Assembly (NCBI GenBank): GCA_015665415.1
Contig: JADFAE010000009.1
Location: forward strand, 1 to 64,000
Direction of reading: 5' to 3'
From: Roseobacter sp.
GTDB taxonomy: Bacteria > Pseudomonadota > Alphaproteobacteria > Rhodobacterales > Rhodobacteraceae
DNA length: 64,000 nucleotides
Position numbers and translations under genes: made by a program. Below are positions 1-8,863 of the stretch, piece after piece. The notes beneath the pieces were generated by a model that was not told the origin of the DNA, ran no database searches, and saw only the letters and a list, made by a program, of their open reading frames with translations. Numbering within the stretch: the first letter of the stretch is position 1; each line of letters begins with the position of its first letter.

Positions 1-50
1 TACTGCAATCGTCCTCAACCAGCCCAACGGCCGAGAGGACAAAAAACTGT

Positions 51-389
<339 letters not shown>

Positions 390-393
390 CCAG

Positions 394-576
394 ACCGCCG
401 TCCTCGACCGCTGACTTGTAACGATAGAACGTGTCCCGGCTGTAGCCCATGAGATTATCGAGCCGGAAGTTGTCAGCCCCGTTTCTGCAAAGCCAAAGCG
501 GTGCAGGAAATGGCCGTGGCTCTGTTGAGATGCGAACTTCATATTTCGGCGCTTTCCAACTGAGTGGGAAGTCCAC
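394..576 (-). pseudogene. Transposase HTH fragment (IS481-like)
   Basis: A short minus-strand stretch (strongest at about 394-474) reads RLDNLMGYSRDTFYRYKSA, which resembles the helix-turn-helix near the N terminus of IS481-type transposases. Nothing downstream of VEDGG continues the transposase: the reading runs straight into the recombinase remnant in another frame. No catalytic DDE region and no clear terminal inverted repeats were seen, so this is an insertion-sequence relic. The IS family is tentative. Confidence 0.45.
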
Positions 577-841
577 TTACGAAACGGCTCGAAACTGTTC
601 ACACAAACCGAACCACCTCTGATTCCCATCTTTGATCCTCCTTTTCCTAACTAGAGGGGCGGACCAGTTCAGGGGGGGATCAAGCAGGGGGGGAGGGGAT
701 GGCGCTGAGGCTTGCGGGGGAATTCCAAGCCGTCGAACCGCTGCTTTGCAGCGCTTCGCGCGTCCAAAGGATTAATGGGTCCTGCCCCTAGATTCGCCTT
801 TCCAGCCCCACTCATCAAGGGGAATTTCTCAGTCCTGGTTT

Positions 842-1789
842 TCAACGTTCTGGTTGAGGCGTTGGAGAAATGAATTCTATGTCCAGCTCAAATAGGTTGG
901 ACAGTTCTTTCAAGAAGCCTGCGGACTGTGAAATGATTACTTTGGACCCCAGAGCGGTGAAAATGGTGTCGTAAAATAAAGAGTTCGTTTCACCTATGAT
1001 GGTTTTTTGGGCGCGATCCATCAGCGGGTGCAATTCCCGTTCTAGCACGCCTTTGAGTGCATCGATGGATATGTCTTCTTTGTGCAGTAGGTAGGGACGC
1101 ATATTGATCAATATGCGCGACATCCTGTCAAACCCGTCAGAGATAAGAATGTGGTTATCTATCCCCAATCGATCTTTTGTCAAATTTAGTATTTCGAGAT
1201 GTGCATGCGTGTCGGCGAACCTACGGCGGTTTCCATATGGCAATTCGATTTCGAGATTTTCTTTTTCAAATAACCCGCGACAATGCACTATTCTTCCGCC
1301 GGTCGTTGTTTTGTCAAAAATGCCCGGGAAATCATCGGCATTGATTTGTGCGACATCCCCTCTTCTGACGTGCAAAGCGATTGTATTCGTGTAATTTTTT
1401 CGTTTTCTGACCTCGGTGTGGAAATTGCTTTGGGTCGCGAGCGCGCGCAATCTGGGATGACTTTTCCGTTCTCTGCCATCCAGAATTTCCTCTATTCTAG
1501 AGTTGTTGTAGCAGATTTTGTCAAATATATACGTACCTGAAGTTTTTTGAGATATTTCGGAAAGACTGACTGCCTTGTCAAAGGATAGTTCGGAGTTGGT
1601 TTCGACTATGCTGGAGAAACCTATTTCGTCAAAAAAAACATGGCTGTTCAATGTGTTTCTCTTGATTTTTTTAGGTAAGAATATTTTTGGGTTGAATGAG
1701 TATATATCTGAAAGGTGGAAAAAAGTGTTTATCTGTTTCAGCATATCTCCAAAGCCGGACTTGTGAATGAGAAGGGTAGAATTCATCAT
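842..1789 (-). CDS. Putative glycosyltransferase (HxRRGD motif, fucosyltransferase-like)
   Basis: About 315 aa if translation starts at the MMNSTLL methionine; an upstream in-frame start at 1840 is possible. The protein has HVRRGD at about residues 140-145. This matches the HxRRxD nucleotide-sugar motif of alpha-1,2/1,6-fucosyltransferases and related GT-B enzymes. Near the C terminus, VIISQSAGFLKELSNLF resembles the conserved serine-rich closing motif of the same group. No signal peptide or membrane helix is evident, so it is probably a cytosolic enzyme acting on a glycan or protein acceptor. The coding DNA is visibly AT-rich compared with everything downstream of 2.3 kb and sits beside recombinase and IS debris. 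Recent horizontal transfer is therefore likely. The exact donor sugar and acceptor cannot be read from sequence. Confidence 0.55.
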   Translation of the reverse strand: MMNSTLLIHKSGFGDMLKQINTFFHLSDIYSFNPKIFLPKKIKRNTLNSHVFFDEIGFSSIVETNSELSFDKAVSLSEISQKTSGTYIFDKICYNNSRIEEILDGRERKSHPRLRALATQSNFHTEVRKRKNYTNTIALHVRRGDVAQINADDFPGIFDKTTTGGRIVHCRGLFEKENLEIELPYGNRRRFADTHAHLEILNLTKDRLGIDNHILISDGFDRMSRILINMRPYLLHKEDISIDALKGVLERELHPLMDRAQKTIIGETNSLFYDTIFTALGSKVIISQSAGFLKELSNLFELDIEFISPTPQPER

Positions 1790-1840
1790 ATTCAGACTTT
1801 GTGGAAAGGGCAGGGGTGTCGCGGCAGGTAGGCATTGCAT

Positions 1841-2343
1841 ATGTCAGATGGCAATGCGTTGCGAATGAAAAAATTCTATCAGGACAAGGTCGGCTACTCA
1901 AGCCGTCTGAGAGATACACTTGCCTGGGATCTCCAAACCCCAAAATCAGACACACAGGTCCTGCCCCATGGCGCGCTTGTGGTGACCAAACCCGCGAAAA
2001 CCGGTGGAGCAACACAGGCTTTGAGAAATTGTCATCGCCTGAAGAAGGTGGGGTTGAGAGCAGGGGCCAGAGCAGCATCTGGGCCACTCCGGCAGGGCCA
2101 GGACTTAGTTGCGTTTACAGCTGACAATATGGGCGTCTTCTGACGCCAGTTCGACGCCAAAGGCCGTTTCCACGCGTTTTGTGTCTACGGCCATCTCTGC
2201 GCCGTCCAAGTTGGCCAGGGCGCCGCATAGATCTCTAAGGGTAGAGCCTGCCCCGAGATTGTTGAAAGGCATCACCTCTTCGCTGGCCAAGCTCTATTGC
2301 CGGTATCGAGGCAAAGCCTAGGTCCTTCCTTTGGGTGACAGGC
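1841..2343. other. Intergenic region, 503 bp, no secure gene
   Basis: It lies between the AT-rich glycosyltransferase-like gene and the chemoreceptor gene. Apart from one doubtful 61-codon minus-strand frame (2105-2290), I see no recognisable protein, RNA or repeat. Plus-strand frames here of about 100 codons look like noise. Confidence 0.5.
2105..2290 (-). CDS. Small hypothetical protein, doubtful
   Basis: A 61-codon frame, 53 bp downstream of the chemoreceptor gene on the same strand. The start is weak: TTG gives MASEEVM, and a following ATG gives MPFNNLGAG. The composition is balanced and acidic, with VETAFGVELASEDAH near the end, which is more protein-like than the opposite strand. I recognise no family. 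It could be the last gene of the chemoreceptor transcript, or a chance frame. Confidence 0.25.
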   Translation of the reverse strand: MASEEVMPFNNLGAGSTLRDLCGALANLDGAEMAVDTKRVETAFGVELASEDAHIVSCKRN

Positions 2344-4239
2344 TCAGGCGGAGCGGACGTTCATACCCTCCTGGGCAGGAAAAGGGGCCTCTGCGGAGGT
2401 GGTGTCCTGCCAGCGAGTGTCACATCTCCCGTCCCCATTCTGGCTGGGCGGCTCGGCTGTTAGCTCATTGGAAACCGGTGGGAGCTGCTGCTTCTGCGGA
2501 CCTTCTGTTTGGCGCTTGCTGGCCAGTCTAAATTGGCCGACAAGCTGGGTGAGACCCAGGGTCTCGTTGTTCAGGGATTGAATGGCGGCACCGGAATCCT
2601 CGACCATGGTTGCGTTCTGTTGGGTGACCTGGTCCAGCTGAGACACACCTGTGTTGACCTCTGTGATGCCATTTGCCTGTTCTATCGAAACGGATGAGAT
2701 GCCAGAGACCAATTCGGAGATATGGGCGACCTGGGTGACCACGGCTGACAGGGCCTGGCCAGCCCCATCAACTTGCTCGACGCCTGCTTGCACGTGTTTT
2801 GAGCTGGTGCTGATCAGGGTTTTGATCTCATTGGCCGCCTCGGATGAGCGTTGGGCAAGGCTGCGGACTTCAGAGGCAACAACGGCAAAGCCTCGTCCGA
2901 CCTCCCCTGCGCGCGCGGCCTCTACGCCGGCGTTGAGCGCCAGTAAATTGGTCTGAAACGCAATGTCATCGATGACGCCGATGATCTGCGAAATCCGGCT
3001 GGACGAGGTTTCAATTTCGTTCATTGCAGCGATGGCACCTTCAACAACGCGGCCGCTGTGCTCGACGTCATTGCGGGCCAAGACCATGGCGGTCTCGACA
3101 TCCTTGGTGTTTTGGGCTGCGGTCTTGACACTATTGGTCATCTGCTCCAATGCGGCTGCCGTTTCTTCCAGGGTTGCGGCCTGGCTGGCGGTGCGCACCG
3201 ACAGGTTTTGCGAGGCTCCGTGAATTTCCCCAGAGCGGGCTTGAATACCATGACTGGCCCGGACCACTTTGGAGAGCAGATCGTTCAGATTGTCGACGGT
3301 ATCATTGAAGTCAACACGCAAGGCCTCGTAGTCGTCGGTAAAGCTTTCTTGGATCCGGTCGCTGAAGTCACCGTTCGCGAGCTTTTTCATGGCGCTGCTC
3401 AGTCGGTTGATGACGTGTTCGCCTTCGGCGCGCAAGGCATCTTGATCGGCCAGTGTTTTAACAACCCGATCAGAAATCTGGTCGATATCCCGGGCAATAT
3501 CGCCAAAATCATCGGCACGCATGCGATTGGCGATCTTGACCCCAAAATCACCTTCAGAAACTTCCCTGAGGGCTAAGCGAAGGCGTTCAATCGGCCGCGA
3601 GATGGTCAGGGTAATTTTTCGGGCATTGAACAGCATCAGTGCTACGGTCGCCGCAGAGAGTGCAAGCAGCAAATAAAGCAGCTTCATGTCATGCGCACGG
3701 GCAGCCTGGGCCCTTTCCTCGGCCAGATCTTCTATGGTCTTGGCCAGCGGCGACAGCGCCTCTCCCAGGCGGTGGAATGTCGCTTGAAATTCCGGGAGCG
3801 CAGCCAGAGCAGCAGCGTTGTCAGTGAAACCCAGGATCTGGATCGCCTGGCTGTCTTTGGCAAATGTCTCGGCAAGAGGTAACACATTTTTGATCATGGC
3901 CGAGATCTCGGAGGACAAATCCATGGCTGACAACGCATCGAGCTCAGAGTGGAAAATTTCGATATCCTCCGCCAGCGCGGCTGTGAGGGTCTCTTTTTCG
4001 GAGGCGGGGGTGCTTTCCCCTTGCAGCAGGCTGTAGACCACCATGGCCTCCATGGCCTCATGCATCATGTCAGATTTCAATTCATGGCGAACGGCTTCCG
4101 TCATCGTTATCTGCCGTTCAAGTTCCAATTCGCTTTGCCACAGGCTGTATGTGCCCATCGTGGCCAGAATTAAGGTGGAGAATATTGAAACGACGCCTGA
4201 GAAAATCAGTCGTGTTTTGATTGGAGTGTTGCGAAACAT
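2344..4239 (-). CDS. Methyl-accepting chemotaxis protein
   Basis: A 631-aa transmembrane chemoreceptor. The first membrane helix spans about residues 11-32 and is followed by a helical periplasmic sensor of about 150 aa. The second helix is at about 187-205. A HAMP domain follows (about 206-258) and a second HAMP-like segment (about 275-327). The long coiled-coil signalling domain has the hairpin tip IDDIAFQTNLLALNAG at about 423-438 and EVGRGFAVVASEVR just after. The tip is the region that contacts CheA and CheW. The C terminus (GMNVRSA) lacks a CheR-tethering pentapeptide of the NWETF type. No che genes are adjacent, so it is an orphan receptor. The ligand is unknown. Confidence 0.93.
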   Translation of the reverse strand: MFRNTPIKTRLIFSGVVSIFSTLILATMGTYSLWQSELELERQITMTEAVRHELKSDMMHEAMEAMVVYSLLQGESTPASEKETLTAALAEDIEIFHSELDALSAMDLSSEISAMIKNVLPLAETFAKDSQAIQILGFTDNAAALAALPEFQATFHRLGEALSPLAKTIEDLAEERAQAARAHDMKLLYLLLALSAATVALMLFNARKITLTISRPIERLRLALREVSEGDFGVKIANRMRADDFGDIARDIDQISDRVVKTLADQDALRAEGEHVINRLSSAMKKLANGDFSDRIQESFTDDYEALRVDFNDTVDNLNDLLSKVVRASHGIQARSGEIHGASQNLSVRTASQAATLEETAAALEQMTNSVKTAAQNTKDVETAMVLARNDVEHSGRVVEGAIAAMNEIETSSSRISQIIGVIDDIAFQTNLLALNAGVEAARAGEVGRGFAVVASEVRSLAQRSSEAANEIKTLISTSSKHVQAGVEQVDGAGQALSAVVTQVAHISELVSGISSVSIEQANGITEVNTGVSQLDQVTQQNATMVEDSGAAIQSLNNETLGLTQLVGQFRLASKRQTEGPQKQQLPPVSNELTAEPPSQNGDGRCDTRWQDTTSAEAPFPAQEGMNVRSA

Positions 4240-4756
4240 GACTATTTACACCATCTAGTTGTTTCCACTCGTTTTACGTGCAGTTCTTTAAGGAATGGAA
4301 AATCAGCCTCTACTCACACCCCATTTCAAGAATGTGGGACGACAGGTGTTTTGCTTGTTTTCTGACCTGTGGTGCTCCAATCGACCGTAAAATCATAGTA
4401 ATCCTACCGTAAATAGATTTGATTTTATGGCTGCCTTTCCCTTTCCTATATCAGATTAAACTTCGCGCCTCAGTGGTTTATGGATCTGTTCTATTTGGGT
4501 GGACATATTTGACTTCCGTTAAATCTCCGCAATTAAACTTTCCGATTGTCGATCGATTTTGTGACATAGGGGCGTGATCTTCAGGTGGAAACTTTTTATG
4601 AAAAGGGTGGGAAAAGAAGGTCCGATGTTTTGGAGTGTCGGAAAATCTGATACCCGACTTTTGAATTTTGGCCTCGATCATTCCAATTTTGATGATCCGC
4701 AGTGGTGGGGTGAAAAGATGATTCGTTTCTATATCTTTTGTATCCCTAAGGGGCAG
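4240..4756. other. Intergenic region, 517 bp, AT-rich
   Basis: Lies upstream of the chemoreceptor gene and downstream of the GntR gene, both on the minus strand. It is notably AT-rich, with two CCGTAAA direct copies near 4384-4413. It should carry the chemoreceptor promoter. I found no convincing reading frame or structured RNA. Confidence 0.5.
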
Positions 4757-5443
4757 TCAGCCTTGTTCCGAACGCAGGGTGTCGGCAACCGTGGAAAGGT
4801 GGCTCTGCATTGCACGGATGGCCCCGTCACTGTCGCCTTGGAGGATGGCCTGGGCAAGGGTTTGGTGCTGTTGGCCCAAAAGCGTGGTGATTTCGGGGGA
4901 ATAGGTTGCGGCCCGCTTGCGGGTCCAGGCAGCCTGGCTGCGAACCGTACGGATCGACTCGTAGACCATGAGAAACAGGGGGTTCTGCGCCATTTCCGCG
5001 ATCATATAGTGAAACAGATCGTCCGCTGCATCATAGCTGGCCTGGTCGGTTGCCTTGAGCGTTGCCTGGGCGGCCTGGGCAAAATTCTGCCTCGCCTGAT
5101 TATTCGCTCGCATAGCTGCCAGACCAGCCAGGGCGGGTTCGATTTGCAGCCGGACTTCCATCACATTCTGTGGGCTGACGCGCAGAGCCAGGCTTTTGAG
5201 CCGCGCGGCTTCGGTGGCGGGTGGAGGCTGTACAAAGGTACCCTGGCCGCGACGGCGAAACAGGATGCCCTCCGCCTGGAGCTGGTCTAGGGCCTGGCGC
5301 AACCTGGCGCGGCTGACGCCAAAATGAAGCGCCATCTCGCGCTCAGGCGGCAACCGGTCGCCGCGCTGCAGATCCCCTGCGGCGATGCTCTGGCGCAGCA
5401 GGCTACAGAACCCGTCTGGCGAAGTGGAGGGATTTGGTGACAT
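4757..5443 (-). CDS. GntR-family regulator, FCD (FadR-like) type
   Basis: 228 aa. The N-terminal winged helix-turn-helix (about residues 10-75) contains RLPPEREMALHFGVSRARLR and ends in GQGTFV, typical of GntR regulators. The helical C-terminal part (about 95-220, with VMEVRLQIEPALAG and DDLFHYMIAEMAQNP) fits the FCD ligand-binding domain. Its histidine/aspartate positions usually bind a metal and a carboxylate effector. It is the last gene of an operon with the TSUP permease (6-bp gap) and the gamma-glutamyltransferase, and probably controls them. The perfect 20-bp inverted repeat in front of the first gene is the obvious candidate operator. The effector is unknown. Confidence 0.88.
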   Translation of the reverse strand: MSPNPSTSPDGFCSLLRQSIAAGDLQRGDRLPPEREMALHFGVSRARLRQALDQLQAEGILFRRRGQGTFVQPPPATEAARLKSLALRVSPQNVMEVRLQIEPALAGLAAMRANNQARQNFAQAAQATLKATDQASYDAADDLFHYMIAEMAQNPLFLMVYESIRTVRSQAAWTRKRAATYSPEITTLLGQQHQTLAQAILQGDSDGAIRAMQSHLSTVADTLRSEQG

Positions 5444-5449
5444 TCGCTG

Positions 5450-6274
5450 TCAGCCCCCCAGGAGATCGCTGAACATCCGTATCGAGGTCAGCATCAGGAA
5501 CAGGCCAAAGGCCAGCCGCAGGCCGCGTCGCGGAATGCTATGGGCCAGTTTCACCCCGACACGGGCAAAGCTGGTGCTCAGCGGGATGATGACCGCGGCA
5601 CAGAACAGATTGACATAGCCAAAGGAAAAAGGCGGCAAGCCTTCGGCGCCAAATCCGGTTGCCATGTAGATCAGGGCTCCGGGCAGGCCAATGACAAAAC
5701 CGATGGCCGCTGAGGTTCCAACCGCCTTGCGAATATCATAGCCGAGAAAGCTGAGCAGAGGCACACAGACGGAGCCGCCGCCAATTCCCATCATCGCAGA
5801 AACAGCGCCCGCAAAAACGCCAAAGGCCGCCCAGACCGGTTTGGAAAAACTCCTGGGGGCTTTGTCATCGCCGGTTTTGCGCAACATCAGGTCCAGCGCA
5901 ACAACCGCGGCCACCGTGGCAAAGACAGCAATCAGAATTCGCCCTGACAGCAGCCCCCCCAGAATACCGCCTATCGCCACGCCAACCAGGATCGAAGGGG
6001 CCCAGAGTTTGAGCAGACCCAGGTCGATGGCCCCCTTGCGATAGTGTCCATATCCGGAGGATAGCGAGGTAAAGACAATGGTCGCAAGCGAGGTGCCAAC
6101 GGCCACCTGCATGGTGAGGGCGCTGTCCATGCCAGTAAGCGACAGCGCCAGGTAAAGCGCCGGGACAATGACGATGCCACCGCCAACGCCCAATAGCCCG
6201 GCCAGCACACCGCCGACAACGCCCGAACCGGCGGCAACCGCAGCCAGGGTGATCAGGGTTTCAATTTCCAACAT
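5450..6274 (-). CDS. TSUP (TauE/SafE) family permease
   Basis: 274 aa, very hydrophobic, with about eight predicted membrane helices in two related halves. Each half starts with a glycine-rich signature: GGVLAGLLGVGGGIVIVPAL near residue 22, and AVSAMMGIGGGSVCVPLLSF in the middle. This is the hallmark of the TauE/SafE sulfite exporter superfamily, inner-membrane carriers of sulfite, sulfoacetate, taurine-derived or other organic anions. It lies between the gamma-glutamyltransferase and GntR genes with gaps of 39 and 6 bp, so it is cotranscribed. The context suggests it moves a product or substrate of that enzyme. A sulfur compound such as a glutathione-derived one is a guess. Confidence 0.88.
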   Translation of the reverse strand: MLEIETLITLAAVAAGSGVVGGVLAGLLGVGGGIVIVPALYLALSLTGMDSALTMQVAVGTSLATIVFTSLSSGYGHYRKGAIDLGLLKLWAPSILVGVAIGGILGGLLSGRILIAVFATVAAVVALDLMLRKTGDDKAPRSFSKPVWAAFGVFAGAVSAMMGIGGGSVCVPLLSFLGYDIRKAVGTSAAIGFVIGLPGALIYMATGFGAEGLPPFSFGYVNLFCAAVIIPLSTSFARVGVKLAHSIPRRGLRLAFGLFLMLTSIRMFSDLLGG

Positions 6275-6313
6275 GCGAGTATTCCTCTTTCACTGCTCTC
6301 AGGGCTGGGCAGC

Positions 6314-8104
6314 CTACCGGCCGACGGCATAGGCCTGCATCAGGCGCGGGGTCGCGGCCGCCTGCAGGCTGCCATCCGCATGACGCAGGGCTGCGGTCAA
6401 ACGCCCGACAGTCCAATCATCCGCAACTGTCACGATATGGCCGCGTGTGCGCAGATCCTGGATCACGTCATCGCCAACCCCTTGTTCGATCATCATTTCA
6501 CCGGGCAGGGCGGCGCGGGGAAAGAAGCTGCCCTGGAAGTGCATGGAATGAAACAGGGGCGCATCCATGCCCGCCTGCAGATCGAACCCGTGATGCACAA
6601 AGCGTAGGAACCAGATCAACTGCCATTGGTCCTGCTGATCACCACCCGGGGTGCCAAAGACCAGCCGTGCGCCGTCTTTTTCAGCCAGGCTGGGCGTCAA
6701 GGTGGTGCGTGGACGTCGCCCCGGTGCCAAAGAGGTTGGCAGGCCTTCCTCGAGCCAGAACATCTGGGCGCGGCTATTGAGGGGAAAGCCAAGGCCGGGA
6801 ACAATCGGGCTGGACTGCAGCCAGCCGCCCGAGGGCGTGGCCGAAACCATATTGCCCCAGCGGTCAATCACATCGAGATGCACGGTATCGCCGCGCTTTT
6901 CGGTGAGATGCGCCATGGTTGGTTCCTGCGGCGCGGCATCGGTGACGCCAAAATCCCGGGCCGCGCGGGCGACATAGGCCTCCGCCTGATGTTCATAGCC
7001 GGGAATACGCCCGGGGCGCTGCTCCAGCGAGGCCTGGTCGCTGATCATTTGGGCACGTTGCGCGTTATAGGCATCGGACAGCAGCACATCCATCGGCACC
7101 GCACTGTGGTCGGGGTCGCCGTAATAGGCTTCGCGATCCGCATAGGCGAGTTTCATCGCTTCAATGACAGTATGGGTGAATTCGGCCCCCAGCGGGTCCA
7201 TCGCCGCCAGGTCGAAATGTTTCAGGATGGCCAGGCTTTGCAGCAGCACCGGCCCCTGTGACCAGCTGTGGGTCTTGTGCAGGGTCCAGCCCTGATACGC
7301 GTAGCTCAGCGTGTCTTCATAACCGGCGCGCCAATAGGCCAGATCTTCCGATGTGAGCACGGCGCGGTTCTTTTGTCCTGAAACATCATGCACTTCGGCT
7401 TGCGACAGGTAGTCGCCAATTGCCTGCGCCACAAATCCCTCGGCCCAGGCGCTACGGGCTGCATTGATCTGCGCTTCACGCTCGATACTGCTGGCCTCGG
7501 CGATGTCCACCAGGCGTTGGTAGGTTCGGGCCAGATCGGGGTTCTTGAAATTTTCATTGGGCGCAGGGGGCACCCCGTCGGGGCACCAGATCTCGGCAGA
7601 GGAGGGCCACTCCTGGGTGAAATATTCGGCCAAGCCTGCGATGGTATGCGACACGCGGGGCAGGATGGGGTGGCCGTCGCGGGCGTAGGCAATGGCCGGC
7701 TCCATGACCTGCGCCAGGGTCATACTGCCATGGTCGCGCAGCATCAGCATCCAACCGTCAAAAGCACCGGGAATGACGGTGGAGAGCAATCCGGAACCCG
7801 GGATCAGCTCCAGTCCCTGGGCCCGGTAGTGATCGATCGTGGCCCCGGCAGGTGCAGGCCCCTGCGCGGCGAGCACTTCGGTCTTGCCGGTTTGGGCTGA
7901 ATGGAAAATGGCGGGCAGATCCCCGGCGGGGCCGTTCAGATGTGGTTCCACCACCTGCAACACCAATCCAGCGGCCACGGCCGCGTCAAAGGCATTGCCA
8001 CCGCGTTCCAGAATGCCAAAGCCAGTGGCCGAAGCCAGCCAATGGGTTGAGGTGGCAACGCCAAATGTACCGCGAATTTCAGGACGGGTGGTGAAGGTTT
8101 GCAT
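6314..8104 (-). CDS. Gamma-glutamyltransferase family protein
   Basis: 596 aa, an N-terminal-nucleophile hydrolase precursor. The N-terminal part has FGVATSTHWLASATGFGILERGGNAFDAAVAA, fragments of the usual large-subunit start. The autoprocessing threonine is probably Thr407 in GDTVHLDVIDRWGNMVS, followed by the small subunit with SGGWLQSSPIVPGLGF and PGRRPRTTLTPSLA. No signal peptide is seen, so the enzyme may be cytosolic, unlike classical periplasmic Ggt. Family members hydrolyse gamma-glutamyl amides or, in the HpxW subgroup, oxamate. I cannot assign the substrate. It is the first gene of an operon with the TSUP permease and GntR regulator. A Shine-Dalgarno AGGA sits 6 nt before the ATG, directly against a 45-bp palindrome. 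Confidence 0.87.
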   Translation of the reverse strand: MQTFTTRPEIRGTFGVATSTHWLASATGFGILERGGNAFDAAVAAGLVLQVVEPHLNGPAGDLPAIFHSAQTGKTEVLAAQGPAPAGATIDHYRAQGLELIPGSGLLSTVIPGAFDGWMLMLRDHGSMTLAQVMEPAIAYARDGHPILPRVSHTIAGLAEYFTQEWPSSAEIWCPDGVPPAPNENFKNPDLARTYQRLVDIAEASSIEREAQINAARSAWAEGFVAQAIGDYLSQAEVHDVSGQKNRAVLTSEDLAYWRAGYEDTLSYAYQGWTLHKTHSWSQGPVLLQSLAILKHFDLAAMDPLGAEFTHTVIEAMKLAYADREAYYGDPDHSAVPMDVLLSDAYNAQRAQMISDQASLEQRPGRIPGYEHQAEAYVARAARDFGVTDAAPQEPTMAHLTEKRGDTVHLDVIDRWGNMVSATPSGGWLQSSPIVPGLGFPLNSRAQMFWLEEGLPTSLAPGRRPRTTLTPSLAEKDGARLVFGTPGGDQQDQWQLIWFLRFVHHGFDLQAGMDAPLFHSMHFQGSFFPRAALPGEMMIEQGVGDDVIQDLRTRGHIVTVADDWTVGRLTAALRHADGSLQAAATPRLMQAYAVGR

Positions 8105-8112
8105 GGAGCGTC

Positions 8113-8157
8113 CTGACGTCTATTGAACCAATGTGGAATTGGTTCAATAGACGTCAG
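8113..8157. promoter_or_regulatory. Perfect 20-bp inverted repeat, candidate GntR operator
   Basis: Arms 8113-8132 and 8138-8157 are exactly complementary over 20 bp around a 5-nt centre (gtgga). The inner part AACCAAT...ATTGGTT resembles the TGGT...ACCA half-sites of FCD-type GntR regulators. It ends 8 bp before the gamma-glutamyltransferase ATG and abuts its ribosome binding site, so as RNA it could also hide that site. No T-run follows on either strand, arguing against a simple terminator of the eda transcript. Confidence 0.7.
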
Positions 8158-8208
8158 AAAGCCCCAAGGAAGTCAAGACATACGCTGTTTTCAAGACAGA
8201 CCCGGCTT

Positions 8209-8859
8209 TCAGGACTGGCGCAGCTGTTGCGCAGCCTTGGCCAAAGCGGTGATCGCGGCCCAGTCCTCGGCTGCAACCAGATCCGCAGGCGCAACCCAGC
8301 TGCCGCCGGCACAAATCACATTGGGCAGGGACAGATAGTTTGCCGCATTGGCGGGGCTGACACCGCCGGTGGGGCAAAAGGAGATCTGCGGCAACGGTGC
8401 GCCAATGGCCTTGAGCGCAGGGGCTCCGCCAGAGGCCTCAGCCGGAAAGAACTTGAGCATGTCATAGCCACGCGCCAATAGCCGCATCGCTTCGGTTGCG
8501 GTGGCGGCACCGGGCAGCAGCGGCAGGCCAGCCGCTTCGCAGGCGTCAAGCAGCGCATCGGTGGCACCGGGAGAGACGCCAAACCGGGCGCCTGCCTCTA
8601 CGGCTGCGGTGACATCATCGGGGGTGATCAGGGTGCCGGCCCCGACGATACCGCCTTTGACCTGGGCCATCTCGCGGATCACTTCGAGGGCGGCGGGGGT
8701 GCGCAGGGTGACCTCCAGCGCGGGCAACCCGCCGTCAACCAAAGCCTGCGCCAACGGGCGGGCCTTGGCGGGGTCCTTGACCACCAGAACGGGTACAATA
8801 GGGGCCAATTGGCAGATTTCGCAGGCGCGTTTGCTGGCCTCAGTTGGGGTGATAGGCAT
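8209..8859 (-). CDS. eda: KDPG aldolase (2-dehydro-3-deoxyphosphogluconate aldolase)
   Basis: 216 aa from the ATG at 8859 (MPITPTEA), 4 bp after the edd stop; an upstream in-frame start inside edd is less likely. It splits 2-keto-3-deoxy-6-phosphogluconate to pyruvate and glyceraldehyde-3-phosphate, the last Entner-Doudoroff step. The Schiff-base lysine is Lys136 in YDMLKFFPAE, and the catalytic glutamate is Glu49 in LEVTLRT. The phosphate-binding GGVSP loop is present. A (beta/alpha)8 class I aldolase of normal length. It is the distal gene of the pgi-zwf-edd-eda operon. Confidence 0.96.
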   Translation of the reverse strand: MPITPTEASKRACEICQLAPIVPVLVVKDPAKARPLAQALVDGGLPALEVTLRTPAALEVIREMAQVKGGIVGAGTLITPDDVTAAVEAGARFGVSPGATDALLDACEAAGLPLLPGAATATEAMRLLARGYDMLKFFPAEASGGAPALKAIGAPLPQISFCPTGGVSPANAANYLSLPNVICAGGSWVAPADLVAAEDWAAITALAKAAQQLRQS

Positions 8860-8863
8860 AGAG

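Noticed and set aside
1835-2143. 102-codon plus-strand frame in the gap after the glycosyltransferase-like gene
   Set aside because: No family resemblance, starts amid the antisense end of the neighbouring gene and has no ribosome site.
4574-5290. 238-codon plus-strand frame reaching into the 4.2-4.7 kb gap
   Set aside because: Mostly antisense to the GntR gene; its first 60 codons in the gap show nothing familiar.
8113-8157. Terminator reading of the large palindrome downstream of eda
   Set aside because: No U-run follows on either strand and it abuts the ribosome site of the next gene, so an operator or translational hairpin fits better. Termination is not excluded.
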